A stretch of DNA of 64,000 bases from JASEJA01 sp038872535 (GTDB lineage Archaea; Thermoproteota; Bathyarchaeia; Bathyarchaeales; Bathycorpusculaceae): assembly GCA_038872535.1 (NCBI GenBank), contig JAVZJY010000003.1, forward strand, positions 30,465-94,464, read 5' to 3'. Position numbers and translations under genes: made by a program. The notes below the pieces were generated by a model. The model saw only the letters and a program-made list of their open reading frames with translations, did not search any database and was not told where the DNA came from. Below, piece by piece: positions 25,179 to 34,187 of this stretch. The number at the start of each line of letters is the position of its first letter. Position 1 is the stretch's first letter.

Positions 25179-26788
25179 TTAGGTTTTGCCCCTTAACAGT
25201 TTTGCTATGAAGAAGCCGTTGCATTGGTGAATATGTGGATAAAGCCTTTGGCATTTTTCCATCCCTCTTAAGCCTGGCAAACCAATTTTTGGCGTTATTT
25301 CAGTCATCGAAAATTCTGGATGCCACTTTAGGAATTTCTCTATAAGCATTTCGTTTTCTTCTGCTGTTATGCTACATGTAGAATAGATTAGTGTGCCGTT
25401 GGGTTTTACTTTTTCAGCGCAATTGTTTAGCATTTGCCATTGAATCTCAGCCATATTTTCAATTGAACGTTTTGTAAGCCTCCACTTGGCTGATGGCAGC
25501 TTGCCGAAGGCTCCCGTGCTTGTGCATGGCGGGTCTAAAACCACGACATCCGCCTCGACTGAAAAGGGCAAAGGGTTACAAGCGTCAGCCATAATTGGCA
25601 CAGCAATCTCAACGCCCATGCGGGCTACTTCGCTTTTCCAAACGTCTAATCTTCGCCTTGAATAATCCATAGAATAGATGAAACCGTGGTTCTGCATTAG
25701 CNNNNNNNNNNNNNNNNNNNNNNNNNNNNNNNNNNNNNNNNNNNNNNNNNNNNNNNNNNNNNNNNNNNNNNNNNNNNNNNNNNNNNNNNNNNNNNNNNAT
25801 GGTTACAAGCGTCAGCCATAATTGGCACAGCAATCTCAACGCCCATGCGGGCTACTTCGCTTTTCCAAACGTCTAATCTTCGCCTTGAATAATCCATAGA
25901 ATAGATGAAACCGTGGTTCTGCATTAGCTGAGCCAAATAGGTGGTTTTGGCTCCAGGCGCTGCGCAAGCATCTAAAACTGTCATTCCCGGTTTTGGGTTT
26001 GCGGCTTCGGCTGCGAAACAGCTTGCTTTGTCTTGGATGTAAAATAAGCCTTCTTTGAAGCTTGCCGTGCGAGTTAAAGGTTGCCTTGCGTTTAAAACTT
26101 TGTATGTATGCTTTAATTCTTTAACCTTTTCAACTTTAACGCCTTCTTTTGCGAGTTCTTCAAAAATTTCGTTTTCATCTGCCTTCAAAGTGTTAAGTCT
26201 AATGTAGGTTGGCGGTGGTTGCATGTTTGCTTCTAAAATTGTTATGGCTTCCCTTCTCCCGAACAGTTTAAAGCAGTATTTCACGAACCATGTTGGATGG
26301 AAAGTTATAAGTCCAATCCTTTCCTCGTCGCTTAAACTTTCAAAAACTGATGTTTGCTTTTGAGTAAGCAAAAAGCCCAAATACTGTTCGACTTTTCGCA
26401 GGGTTTTCCATCCGAGAATGGAGCGGGCGAGGCTTGCTATGCTTTCTGCTTCTTTAACATCAATTTTCGACCAGTTTTTGGCTATGCGGGTTTGGTAAAC
26501 GTAAAGCCTCAAAAAGGCTTGAACGCCCAAATCGAATTCGCTTATGGTTTTTGGCTTTAAAACATTGTTTATGAAAGCATCTATAAAGTTTCGGCGTCTA
26601 ACAGTTTCGCACACAAGCATGTAGGCAAGCCTCACAGCATCAGCATCGCTTATGCCTAACTGCTTAACTGTTTTCGCTAAAGCCAGACGCTCGCTTAGTT
26701 TTTGCATTTCCATCCAGCTTAAGCTTTCAATGGCAAGCGTCCAGGCTTCTTTAAGCAATTTTATCCACAAATCCATAAACAAATGCAT
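25179..26788 (-). CDS. RsmB/NOP2/NSUN-type RNA m5C methyltransferase (interrupted by a scaffold gap)
   Basis: SAM-dependent cytosine-5 RNA methyltransferase. An N-terminal NusB-like helical domain (about 20-130) is followed by the Rossmann core with L-D-A-C-A-A-P-G-A-K-T (SAM motif I), V-L-D-P-P-C-T-S-T-G-A motif IV and the catalytic Y-S-T-C-S-I. The reading frame is broken by 97 N, but the 128 bases before the gap are repeated exactly after it. Removing one copy and the N run (227 bp) restores a single uninterrupted 460-aa frame. I therefore treat it as intact. Whether it acts on rRNA or tRNA is not decidable here. Confidence 0.88.
25702..25798. other. Scaffold gap (97 N) with duplicated flanks
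   Basis: Positions 25574-25701 equal 25801-25928. This is a contig-end overlap left unmerged by the scaffolder, not a biological repeat; the true gap length is negative. Confidence 0.9.
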
Positions 26789-26877
26789 GAGACATAAATA
26801 AAATTAGAGGCACTAGTTCGCCAGAAAACTAGAGAGGGTAGGTCCGTATTGGTTGCTCCCAAAGCCAAAAACAAGCT

Positions 26878-26887
26878 CTTTAAATAT
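26878..26887 (+). promoter_or_regulatory. TATA box for polB
   Basis: CTTTAAATAT in an otherwise GC-richer divergent region; predicted transcription start near 26910 gives a leader of about 55 bases. The 175-bp interval 26789-26963 holds no other gene I can support. Confidence 0.4.
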
Positions 26888-26963
26888 TAAATAATTCGCG
26901 GAGTGCGATTAGTAAGAGATTTTAGGTTATACTGCTCATAAGGTTAGTTGGGTTAAGGGCTGA

Positions 26964-29645
26964 ATGGCACAGAAACGCTTAGAGGATTTTACTCGAGCAG
27001 AAGCTGAAACTTTGAAGGAAAGGGAAGCGGAAGCCCTACCCTTCATGGAAGCCATAACAAAAGAAAAACAAAAACGTGCCTATCCACCATTGGCTCCAGA
27101 AAACTTGACGCCTTCATATTTTATTTCTGCAACTTATGATGGAAAAACTGGAAAAGCCCTAATCAAACTTTACGAGCCAGTTTCAAGCAAAATCTATTTC
27201 TGGTACGACAACACTGGGCATAAGCCCTATTGTCTAACAAACCTTTCACCATTTGAGCTTGAAAAAATAAACCGTTTAATGCAGCACCCAAGCTTTGACC
27301 ACTTTGAAATTGTGGATAAAATTGATCCTTTATTGGATAAGGCTGTCAAAGTGACAAAGATTGTGGCTAAAGACCCATTAGCCATTGGAGGACGCCCAAA
27401 AGGCTGCATAAGAGACATAATCCCAGAAGATTTCCCAATGGTGACGGAAACCCCAGTTTCTCCGGAACAAATCAAGGTTTGGGAATCAAAAATAAAGTAT
27501 TACCAATCCTACATTTATGATAGAAATCTTTTGCCTGGAATGATTTACGAAGTTAAAAATGGCAAACTAGTTCTCAAAAATGTTGAAGAAGCAGAAAAAA
27601 TGGTTAGCCGCATAAAAGAAATTTTCAACGAAGCCGAAGCAGAGGAGCTACAGCATATTGAAGAGTGGGCAAGGCTACTGGAATATCCCGCCCCAAAATT
27701 TCTTTACGTAGCCCTTGACATAGAAGTTTACTCACCTGTTCCAACAAGGATGCCCGACCCAAGAGATGCTGCCTACCCAGTTGTCTGCGTATCTCTATAC
27801 GGTTCAGATGGACAGAAAAGAGTTTTACTCCTAAAAAGAGAGGGAACCCGCGAAGGAACAGAACGCTTGCCTGCTGGCGTAACACTTGAGTATTTTGACT
27901 CGGAAGCGAAGCTGATAAGGGCTGTTTTTGATGCGCTTTGGAGTTATCCTTTTGTGGTAACCTTTAATGGTGATGACTTTGACTTGCGCTATTTGGCGCA
28001 TAGGGCTCTTAACCACGGTTTCAAAAGAGACGAAATTCCAATAGAAGTTGGCAGACGTGTATGCCTTTTAAAGTATGGCGTGCACATTGATCTTTACAAG
28101 TTCTTCTTCAACCGTTCAATTCAAATCTACGCCTTCAACAACCGTTATAGGGATGTAACCCTTGACGATGTCGGCAAAGCCCTAATTGGAATGGAAAAAA
28201 TTAAACTGGAAAAAAACTTGGGCGAATTAACCTACACGGAACTCGCCAAATACTGTTTCCGAGATGCTGAAATCACTTTTAAACTTGCAAGCTTCGAAGA
28301 CGAGTTGGTTATGAAGCTCATTTTGGTTTTAGCCAGAATCAGCAGCATGCCAATGGAAGACGTAAGCCGCCAAGGCGTTTCCAGATGGATAAGAAACTTC
28401 ATGCACCGCGAACACCGAAAAAGAAACATGCTCATCCCAAACGCAGAAGAAATAATTGCCGCAAAAGGAAAAGCAGCCACAAAAGCAATAATTAAAGGCA
28501 AAAAATACAAAGGCGCAATAGTCGTCGAACCAGTTCCAGGCGTTCACTTCAACGTTTCAGTAATGGATTTCCCAAGCCTATATCCATCAATAATAAAAGT
28601 TTGGAACCTCGGCTACCAATCCATACTATGCAAACATCCAGAATGCCGCAACAACCTCATCCCAGACACGCCTCACTGGGTTTGCACAAAAAAACACGCC
28701 TTAGAAAGCCTCCTCATAGGCTCGCTCAGAGATTTGCGAGTTCAATGGTACAAACCAAAATCAAAAGACAAAACTTTGCCAGCCGAAATTAGAAGTTGGT
28801 ATAACATAATTCAAGGGGCTCTCAAGGTTATTCTAAACGCAAGCTATGGAGTTTTCGGAGCCGAAAGTTTCGACCTTTACTGCCCTCCAGTGGCAGAAGC
28901 AACAGCAGCCATCGCTAGACACTCACTAACCCAGATACTTAAGGAAGCGGAAGAGCTTAACATACAAGTGCTTTACGGCGATACAGACAGCATATTCCTA
29001 AAAAATCCATCAAAAGAACAAATTGAGAAACTAGCCCAATGGACAGAGCATACGTTGAAAATGAGTTTAGACGTGGATAAAGTTTACAGATACGCCGTTT
29101 TCAGTTCAAGAAAAAAGAATTACCTCGGAGTTTTAGAAGACGGCAGCGTTGACGTTAAGGGGTTAACCGGCAAGAAGAGGCACATCCCAATTTTCATAAA
29201 AAAAGCATTCGACAAAATGAAAGAACGCCTAGCTCTTGTAAAAACACCAGCCGACTTTGAAAAGGCAAAAAAGGACATTTGCGAAATCATCCGCGACTGC
29301 TACATGCGACTAAAAAGAAGAGAATGGGAAAACCTAAACGACCTCGCCTTCAACGTGGTCTTAGGAGAAGAACCAGAACACTACACAAAAACAACACCCC
29401 AACACGTGAGAGCCGCAAGAATACTAAAAGAAGGCGGAATGGAGCTTAAAGCAGGCGACCTAATAAGCTTCGTAAAAGTCACCAAAGAACCCCACGTAAA
29501 ACCAGTTGAGTTGGCAACAAAAAATGAGATAGATGTGGATAAATACATTGCCTATCTCCATTCAACATTTGACCAAGTTTTAGACGCATTAGGCTTAGAC
29601 TTCGATGAAATAATAGGATTAACAAAGCTTGAAAGGTTCATGTAA
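26964..29645 (+). CDS. polB: B-family DNA polymerase
   Basis: Replicative-type DNA-directed DNA polymerase of 893 aa with 3'-5' proofreading. Exo I is A-L-D-I-E-V-Y near residue 251, Exo II F-N-G-D-D-F-D-L near 334, and Exo III Y-x-x-x-D appears as Y-C-F-R-D near 431. Polymerase motif A is D-F-P-S-L-Y-P-S-I (near 532), motif B K-V-I-L-N-A-S-Y-G (near 620) and motif C Y-G-D-T-D-S (near 670), followed by K-K-N-Y. All catalytic acids are present, so this is not one of the inactivated archaeal paralogues. No intein or split site is seen. The 3' end converges with queT. Confidence 0.95.
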   Translation: MAQKRLEDFTRAEAETLKEREAEALPFMEAITKEKQKRAYPPLAPENLTPSYFISATYDGKTGKALIKLYEPVSSKIYFWYDNTGHKPYCLTNLSPFELEKINRLMQHPSFDHFEIVDKIDPLLDKAVKVTKIVAKDPLAIGGRPKGCIRDIIPEDFPMVTETPVSPEQIKVWESKIKYYQSYIYDRNLLPGMIYEVKNGKLVLKNVEEAEKMVSRIKEIFNEAEAEELQHIEEWARLLEYPAPKFLYVALDIEVYSPVPTRMPDPRDAAYPVVCVSLYGSDGQKRVLLLKREGTREGTERLPAGVTLEYFDSEAKLIRAVFDALWSYPFVVTFNGDDFDLRYLAHRALNHGFKRDEIPIEVGRRVCLLKYGVHIDLYKFFFNRSIQIYAFNNRYRDVTLDDVGKALIGMEKIKLEKNLGELTYTELAKYCFRDAEITFKLASFEDELVMKLILVLARISSMPMEDVSRQGVSRWIRNFMHREHRKRNMLIPNAEEIIAAKGKAATKAIIKGKKYKGAIVVEPVPGVHFNVSVMDFPSLYPSIIKVWNLGYQSILCKHPECRNNLIPDTPHWVCTKKHALESLLIGSLRDLRVQWYKPKSKDKTLPAEIRSWYNIIQGALKVILNASYGVFGAESFDLYCPPVAEATAAIARHSLTQILKEAEELNIQVLYGDTDSIFLKNPSKEQIEKLAQWTEHTLKMSLDVDKVYRYAVFSSRKKNYLGVLEDGSVDVKGLTGKKRHIPIFIKKAFDKMKERLALVKTPADFEKAKKDICEIIRDCYMRLKRREWENLNDLAFNVVLGEEPEHYTKTTPQHVRAARILKEGGMELKAGDLISFVKVTKEPHVKPVELATKNEIDVDKYIAYLHSTFDQVLDALGLDFDEIIGLTKLERFM

Positions 29646-29648
29646 TGG

Positions 29649-30197
29649 CTATTTGTCTTCTGCCAGCACTTTTAATCCATGAGATTTAAGAGGCTCAATA
29701 ATACTTGGTCTGCTAATTATGGAAAGCAGCAAGTATCCAATGATGGCTATGGCGATTAAACTGCTAATTGTTATGCTTACAATCATGGCAACCCAAGCTG
29801 GCAAAGTGCTGAGAACTTCTGGTGGCGGAAAGAATAGCCAAAGATAACCGCCAACAATAAAGCCGACTGGTAATGCCCCAACCACACAAGCGACGAAGCG
29901 ACGTTTTCTTAATAATAAAATGATGCTTGCCGCAATCAAATTAGCCAACGGTCCAAATAAGACATCTTGAACTCCTATGAAATAGTAAGCATTTGTCAAA
30001 AGACAACCGATTGTTACTCCTGCAACAATAGGCCAACCCAGCAGAGCAGATAAGGCTATTAGGCAATCAGCAATGCGCAACTGAACAGGTCCATAAACTG
30101 TGGGATTGCCAACAGAAATCATTTGAAGAACATTAATTATTACATATAAAGCTGCAAAAACTGCTGTTAATGCTATGTCTCGTGAGTCAAATTTCAC
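29649..30197 (-). CDS. queT: QueT-family ECF transporter S component
   Basis: Integral membrane substrate-binding subunit of 182 aa with five or six hydrophobic helices. The N-terminal I-A-L-T-A-V-F-A-A-L-Y helix carries the small-residue face that binds EcfT, and G-P-V-Q-L-R-I-A-D near residue 38 is typical of QueT (queuosine precursor-type) proteins. It likely pairs with the ECF module at 8.3-10.8 kb. Start at GTG 30197: GGAGGTG ends six bases before it, whereas an in-frame GTG at 30206 lies inside that Shine-Dalgarno. In archaea the ligand could be a deazapurine for archaeosine, but that is inference. Confidence 0.8.
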   Translation of the reverse strand: MKFDSRDIALTAVFAALYVIINVLQMISVGNPTVYGPVQLRIADCLIALSALLGWPIVAGVTIGCLLTNAYYFIGVQDVLFGPLANLIAASIILLLRKRRFVACVVGALPVGFIVGGYLWLFFPPPEVLSTLPAWVAMIVSITISSLIAIAIIGYLLLSIISRPSIIEPLKSHGLKVLAEDK

Positions 30198-30260
30198 ATT
30201 GTTCACCTCCTACACCGGGGTTTTTATGGCGGAACGGGTGGAGGTCCACTCACCCGCCAC
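30198..30260 (-). promoter_or_regulatory. Structured leader of queT, possible pseudoknot riboswitch
   Basis: On the minus strand, TGGCGG (30259-30254) pairs perfectly with CCGCCA (30232-30227). The enclosed 21-base loop contains ACCTCC (30245-30240), complementary to the GGAGGT of the Shine-Dalgarno (30210-30205). An A-rich linker TAAAAA follows the stem directly. Together this is an H-type pseudoknot layout that would hide the ribosome binding site, as in preQ1-class riboswitches. Ligand and covariation are unproven. Confidence 0.45.
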
Positions 30261-30325
30261 ACTTCTATCCACAAATTCTTAGGCTATTAATTTTACTGAA
30301 ACAACTAATTAGTCAAAACATTTAC

Positions 30326-30802
30326 TTACTGTTTCTTCGCCTCAGTTTCGGCTTGAACCTCCACAGATTCTGCGACTTCTGGGGCTATTTTCACTGTTAC
30401 ATCTTCAACTGGAATTCCCTCTTTATGAGAGAACAATAAATCCTGAGGTGGCGGAGGAACATTAAGTATTGTTGATAAAAGATACATGGCTGTAAATGCT
30501 GTCTGGTAAATCCTTTGAAAGACATATGGCACTTTGGTTTCTGGGTCAACCTCCAACATTTTATTTATATCAGCATCTTTACCGCTTAAAGTTGCCATGC
30601 CTTCAACCTCAAATTTTACGAGGCTCGGCTTAGTTGTTAAAAACAGTTTGAAATCTAAAATAACCATCTGGCTTTTGCGTTCCCTTTCCTCCAATTTTGC
30701 TTTAACATCAAAATTAACATTCTCAGCTCCGCTCTTAACATCTAAACGAACACCTATGAGGCTGGTTATTTCTACCTTAACCGAAGCGTTTGGAACATAC
30801 AA
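30326..30802 (-). CDS. SecB-like small protein
   Basis: A 158-aa protein with the layout of SecB: an amphipathic N-terminal strand, two long beta strands (V-I-L-D-F-K-L-F-L and V-K-F-E-V-E-G near 58-78), then V-P-Y-V-F-Q-R-I-Y helix and L-N-V-P-P-P-P-Q-D-L-L near 117-127. The latter resembles the L-A-P-V-N-F stretch that ends the SecB core. The C-terminal tail is Glu/Val-rich. It has a TTG start and lies upstream of queT on the same strand, 128 bp away. SecB-like proteins in archaea are poorly known; the assignment is by pattern only. Confidence 0.45.
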   Translation of the reverse strand: MYVPNASVKVEITSLIGVRLDVKSGAENVNFDVKAKLEERERKSQMVILDFKLFLTTKPSLVKFEVEGMATLSGKDADINKMLEVDPETKVPYVFQRIYQTAFTAMYLLSTILNVPPPPQDLLFSHKEGIPVEDVTVKIAPEVAESVEVQAETEAKKQ

Positions 30803-30935
30803 TGTTGGACAAATAGTGGATTCCTCACATTAAACAGTTATAGCCAGTTGCTTCTCTAACCCTCCGTAGTAAGCCTCACAGAAAACTGATTTTTGCCTTT
30901 TGTGTGTCACAAAACATACGCACAACATAGTGCGG

Positions 30936-31796
30936 CTATGAAAGCCAATAAAATAACAAAGCAGCAGAAGTAGAAGCAGCCATTAAAAGCGAAATTGCCA
31001 CAACAACTTGCCGCTCACTCAAACGCCGACGATAAGTAATGAGGGTGACAAGACTTCTTCTATTATCCGAAAAAAGTTTTTCTCCATCAAAAGAAACTCG
31101 AGCTCTGGCTCTGAAAAAGAAGTAATTCAGCAAAATCAACGAAGAATTAAAAACGTAAGGCAGAATAGAAATAAGCAAAACAGATTTTAAATCCGAAATT
31201 ATGGCAAACGCTGCCAATGTTATCCCAATAGCGAAAGACCCAGTATTTCCAACGAAAATTCTGCCCTGAAAATTAAAAAAACATAGTGAAAGCCAAACGA
31301 TTAAGGGAACATACAAGAGGACAGCGTGTGCTCCTGAAACAGCCATCAACCCCATTATTACTATTGCTGGCGGAATCGTCTCTAAACCATTCAACCCGCC
31401 AAGCTGATTCACAGTATTAGTAGTCACAGTTACAATTAACGGAATAACTATGAAATAATATGAAATCCCAAAATCCACAGATCCGAAAATGGGAAAAGTT
31501 ATGGCTGTACGTAGCCCAAGCCGTGTCGCCACTGAAACAAGCGGTATGGACGCTATTAGGGGAAAGAATGCTTTATAACGCCACCGCAAATCCATCCAAT
31601 CATCAAGCAAACCCATAAAACCTCCAAATAAAATGCAAACAGCCAAAGTCAAAGCAGAAGAAACATTATCAGTTGAAGATCGAAAACATTCAAGAATAAA
31701 AAGATACAACGCACTAGCCAAGACGTAGACTACGCCTAAACCATTTGGAACTAAAGGCGTATTTGGCTTATGCTGGTCTGGAACCTTTGGGAACAA
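30936..31796 (-). CDS. UDP-GlcNAc-1-phosphate transferase family (GT4/MraY-WecA-Alg7-like)
   Basis: Polytopic membrane enzyme (286 aa) that transfers sugar 1-phosphate from a UDP-sugar to a polyprenyl phosphate, the first step of N-glycan assembly. Key motifs: G-L-L-D-D-W-M-D (near 60-67, catalytic Asp pair), N-T-V-N-Q-L-G-G-L-N-G-L-E (near 126) and V-G-N-T-G-S-F (near 180). It starts at a TTG with GGAAGGT upstream and lacks the first transmembrane helix that usually precedes the D-x-H-K-P region. It sits 15 bp downstream of aglB and in the same frame, consistent with a shared glycosylation transcript. Confidence 0.83.
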   Translation of the reverse strand: MFPKVPDQHKPNTPLVPNGLGVVYVLASALYLFILECFRSSTDNVSSALTLAVCILFGGFMGLLDDWMDLRWRYKAFFPLIASIPLVSVATRLGLRTAITFPIFGSVDFGISYYFIVIPLIVTVTTNTVNQLGGLNGLETIPPAIVIMGLMAVSGAHAVLLYVPLIVWLSLCFFNFQGRIFVGNTGSFAIGITLAAFAIISDLKSVLLISILPYVFNSSLILLNYFFFRARARVSFDGEKLFSDNRRSLVTLITYRRRLSERQVVVAISLLMAASTSAALLFYWLS

Positions 31797-31811
31797 TGGC
31801 TTACCTTCCTT

Positions 31812-34076
31812 TTATTCTGGATATTCAATACGATAGAGACAAACCAATGGAATGATTCCACCATAATTACTGCTTGCATCCGACGGAGTAAGTGTTAGTC
31901 CAGAAATAAATTCTGGTGCAAAGTATTGCGGTTCAACACCAGCTTCATCTGGGCTTATTTGATTTTTGTTGCACCATAGTTGCTTCGCCCAACTCATTAA
32001 TTTGTATATGGTTGAGTTCTTCCCAACATCGTTCCACTCCCATCTATTGGTGTTATTGTTATATTTTCCAAACATTGTCTCGTCAGTCCAAGCTGAGTTT
32101 TCATCTAAAAAGTGGTATTTGTATATGAAGTCGTCGCGAGCCTGCCCAGAGATTCTAGCCATCCACATCCACTTTCCTTCATCACCATATCCAGCCCACG
32201 TTGCATAATACGGACCGCCAGATTGCTGCTGCCCTAATCCAAGCGTTGTGAAAACTAGGATGTACTTTGCATCGTAAAGTTTCAGCATTTTCAATGCTTG
32301 TGTTTCGTTTGCCATAAATATAAAACCGATATTTTCTATTTGAGTGCTATTTATTGTTGCGTTGTCTGCAAGCGATGTGACATTGCCGAGGATTGACAGC
32401 CAATATCCATAGTCCCACCATGCACAAACAACTTTTTCGCCTATCGGTTTAGGCCCCAAGTTGCTCCTTAACCAATTCAGCATATCTAACCACTCTTTAA
32501 CGGGCTGGTTGGGTGCTATCGGAAGACTGCCAGCAGAAATTGTAGTTGGCGTATATGCTTGTCTATAAACTCTTGGCACACCCCCTGACTGTGGTGAAAA
32601 AGCAAAGTTTGCCATTAAAATTAGGAATATCAAGAAGATGGCTGTTCCGCTGAATTCTTTTCCAACATGTTCTAAGCTGTACTTCTTCTTTGTAATTAAT
32701 TTTGGCTGTTCCTTTAGCACTGTGTAAAAAGGCTTTAGAACACCAATTACACCACTGGATGCTACAAGGCCGAAAGCTGGAGCCATAAGAACAAGTAATC
32801 TCACCATGGAACATGCAAAGTAAAGCGATGTTATGCCGAAGACTATCATGAACAAGTTTTTATTGGTTGGATTTCTCAACAGGAAATACAAACCAGCTAT
32901 GAAGAATATTATTCCTATGCCAAACTCGTAGTATATGGAACCCCAAGCCGAAATTCTATGTTCAGCCACAGACTCTACAAGCGGTTCTTCCGCCCTCACA
33001 AATGGATTAATTACAGTAAGGAATTTGCCAAGGCTCCCAAGACGCTCGAAATGCCACAAAACAACAAATCCGCTTATTAACAAACAAATGAAAACAATAG
33101 CAAACACCATCCTCATCTTAGTCGATGCTATGTTACGTAGAATTTCGACAAGACATAATAGAACGAAAAATCCTGCAACTAGCATTATGACTGAGTCTGT
33201 TAGGTATCCTATGGAGAGATATGGAGTGCTTACTGCCATAAATAAGCCTGTTCCAAAGGTTATGGTATAAGATAAAAAGAGGCGCTGTGTATATCGCCTC
33301 ATCAAAATTAGGATAAAAACGAAAAGTATCGTTAACCCAATCGGATAAAGTGCTGCACCCCACCCGCAAATGAAATATCCTAAAGCTAATCCAGAGCCAA
33401 TTGCATATTTCAAAGTTGAACTAAGCGGTCTTTCATCTTCAATTGACCTTAAAAACATATACGTAAACAAAATCAAGGCAACTATGCCCACTGTCTCGTC
33501 ATCAAAAAAGCCTAGGGAGGTTCTCTGAATATATGATGGACTTAAAGCCAGAAAAAGAGCTGCAAGAAATCCAGTTGGAGCACCTCCAATGTCCTTACCG
33601 ATGAAATAAATTATCAAACATGCCAGAGTTCCCATAATTGCTGGGAAAAGGGCGCAGAAGCTCATTACGTCAATGTTTACGCCCAACATAGAAATTATAT
33701 CGTACAGAAAAGCTGCAGTCATTGGTAATGAAGGATAGGACATTCTCATGTTTATTCCATCAGGATACCATCGTTGATGATCAACCCATCCTGGAGGTAT
33801 GTAAGGTGAAAATAAGCCATTTTTTACCATATAATTTGCAAGGCTATAATAATAGTAGGGGTCAAATTCTGAAAGGAGCAAGGTGTTTTTTCCTTCTGTT
33901 ATTTCCCAACGCAAGGGTAAGATGCGGATTGTGAAGGCAACAAATAGTATAAGGAGCAAAATTGAAAAGCTTATCATTGAACCGTGACTAATCTTGACGC
34001 GTAGTTTCCCCAAATTTTTTATTCCGTTTCTGATGCCTTCTTTTGATATGGCTTTGCGAATGTCCATTAAGTTCAT
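31812..34076 (-). CDS. aglB: Oligosaccharyltransferase AglB/Stt3
   Basis: Catalytic subunit of N-glycosylation (754 aa) that transfers lipid-linked glycan to Asn in N-x-S/T sequons on the outer face of the membrane. About 13 hydrophobic segments fill residues 35-470, with E-F-D-P-Y-Y-Y near 66 (first catalytic loop) and F-F-D-D-E-T near 185. The soluble C-terminal domain has the W-W-D-Y-G motif near 552. It is encoded with a GlcNAc-1-P transferase, while a candidate accessory subunit lies at 38 kb. ATG start with a downstream MDIRKAI sequence; an alternative ATG three codons in is possible. Confidence 0.93.
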   Translation of the reverse strand: MNLMDIRKAISKEGIRNGIKNLGKLRVKISHGSMISFSILLLILFVAFTIRILPLRWEITEGKNTLLLSEFDPYYYYSLANYMVKNGLFSPYIPPGWVDHQRWYPDGINMRMSYPSLPMTAAFLYDIISMLGVNIDVMSFCALFPAIMGTLACLIIYFIGKDIGGAPTGFLAALFLALSPSYIQRTSLGFFDDETVGIVALILFTYMFLRSIEDERPLSSTLKYAIGSGLALGYFICGWGAALYPIGLTILFVFILILMRRYTQRLFLSYTITFGTGLFMAVSTPYLSIGYLTDSVIMLVAGFFVLLCLVEILRNIASTKMRMVFAIVFICLLISGFVVLWHFERLGSLGKFLTVINPFVRAEEPLVESVAEHRISAWGSIYYEFGIGIIFFIAGLYFLLRNPTNKNLFMIVFGITSLYFACSMVRLLVLMAPAFGLVASSGVIGVLKPFYTVLKEQPKLITKKKYSLEHVGKEFSGTAIFLIFLILMANFAFSPQSGGVPRVYRQAYTPTTISAGSLPIAPNQPVKEWLDMLNWLRSNLGPKPIGEKVVCAWWDYGYWLSILGNVTSLADNATINSTQIENIGFIFMANETQALKMLKLYDAKYILVFTTLGLGQQQSGGPYYATWAGYGDEGKWMWMARISGQARDDFIYKYHFLDENSAWTDETMFGKYNNNTNRWEWNDVGKNSTIYKLMSWAKQLWCNKNQISPDEAGVEPQYFAPEFISGLTLTPSDASSNYGGIIPLVCLYRIEYPE

Positions 34077-34187
34077 CTCTCCTACAGAGATTATTGACGT
34101 GTTTTATTATTCTTGCGGTTGATAAAGCTTGATAGACCAGAATCACTCGTATATACCTTTCCCAATTCTTCTGTAGCCATTGCAGTT

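Noticed and set aside
25574..25928. 128-bp direct repeat
   Set aside because: Flanks an N run inside one gene and restores the frame when merged; assembly overlap, not a biological repeat.
26809..26832. 6-bp hairpin CTAGTT ... AACTAG in the NSUN/polB divergent region
   Set aside because: Too short to support an RNA element or operator; no T-run follows, and neither gene start is near it.
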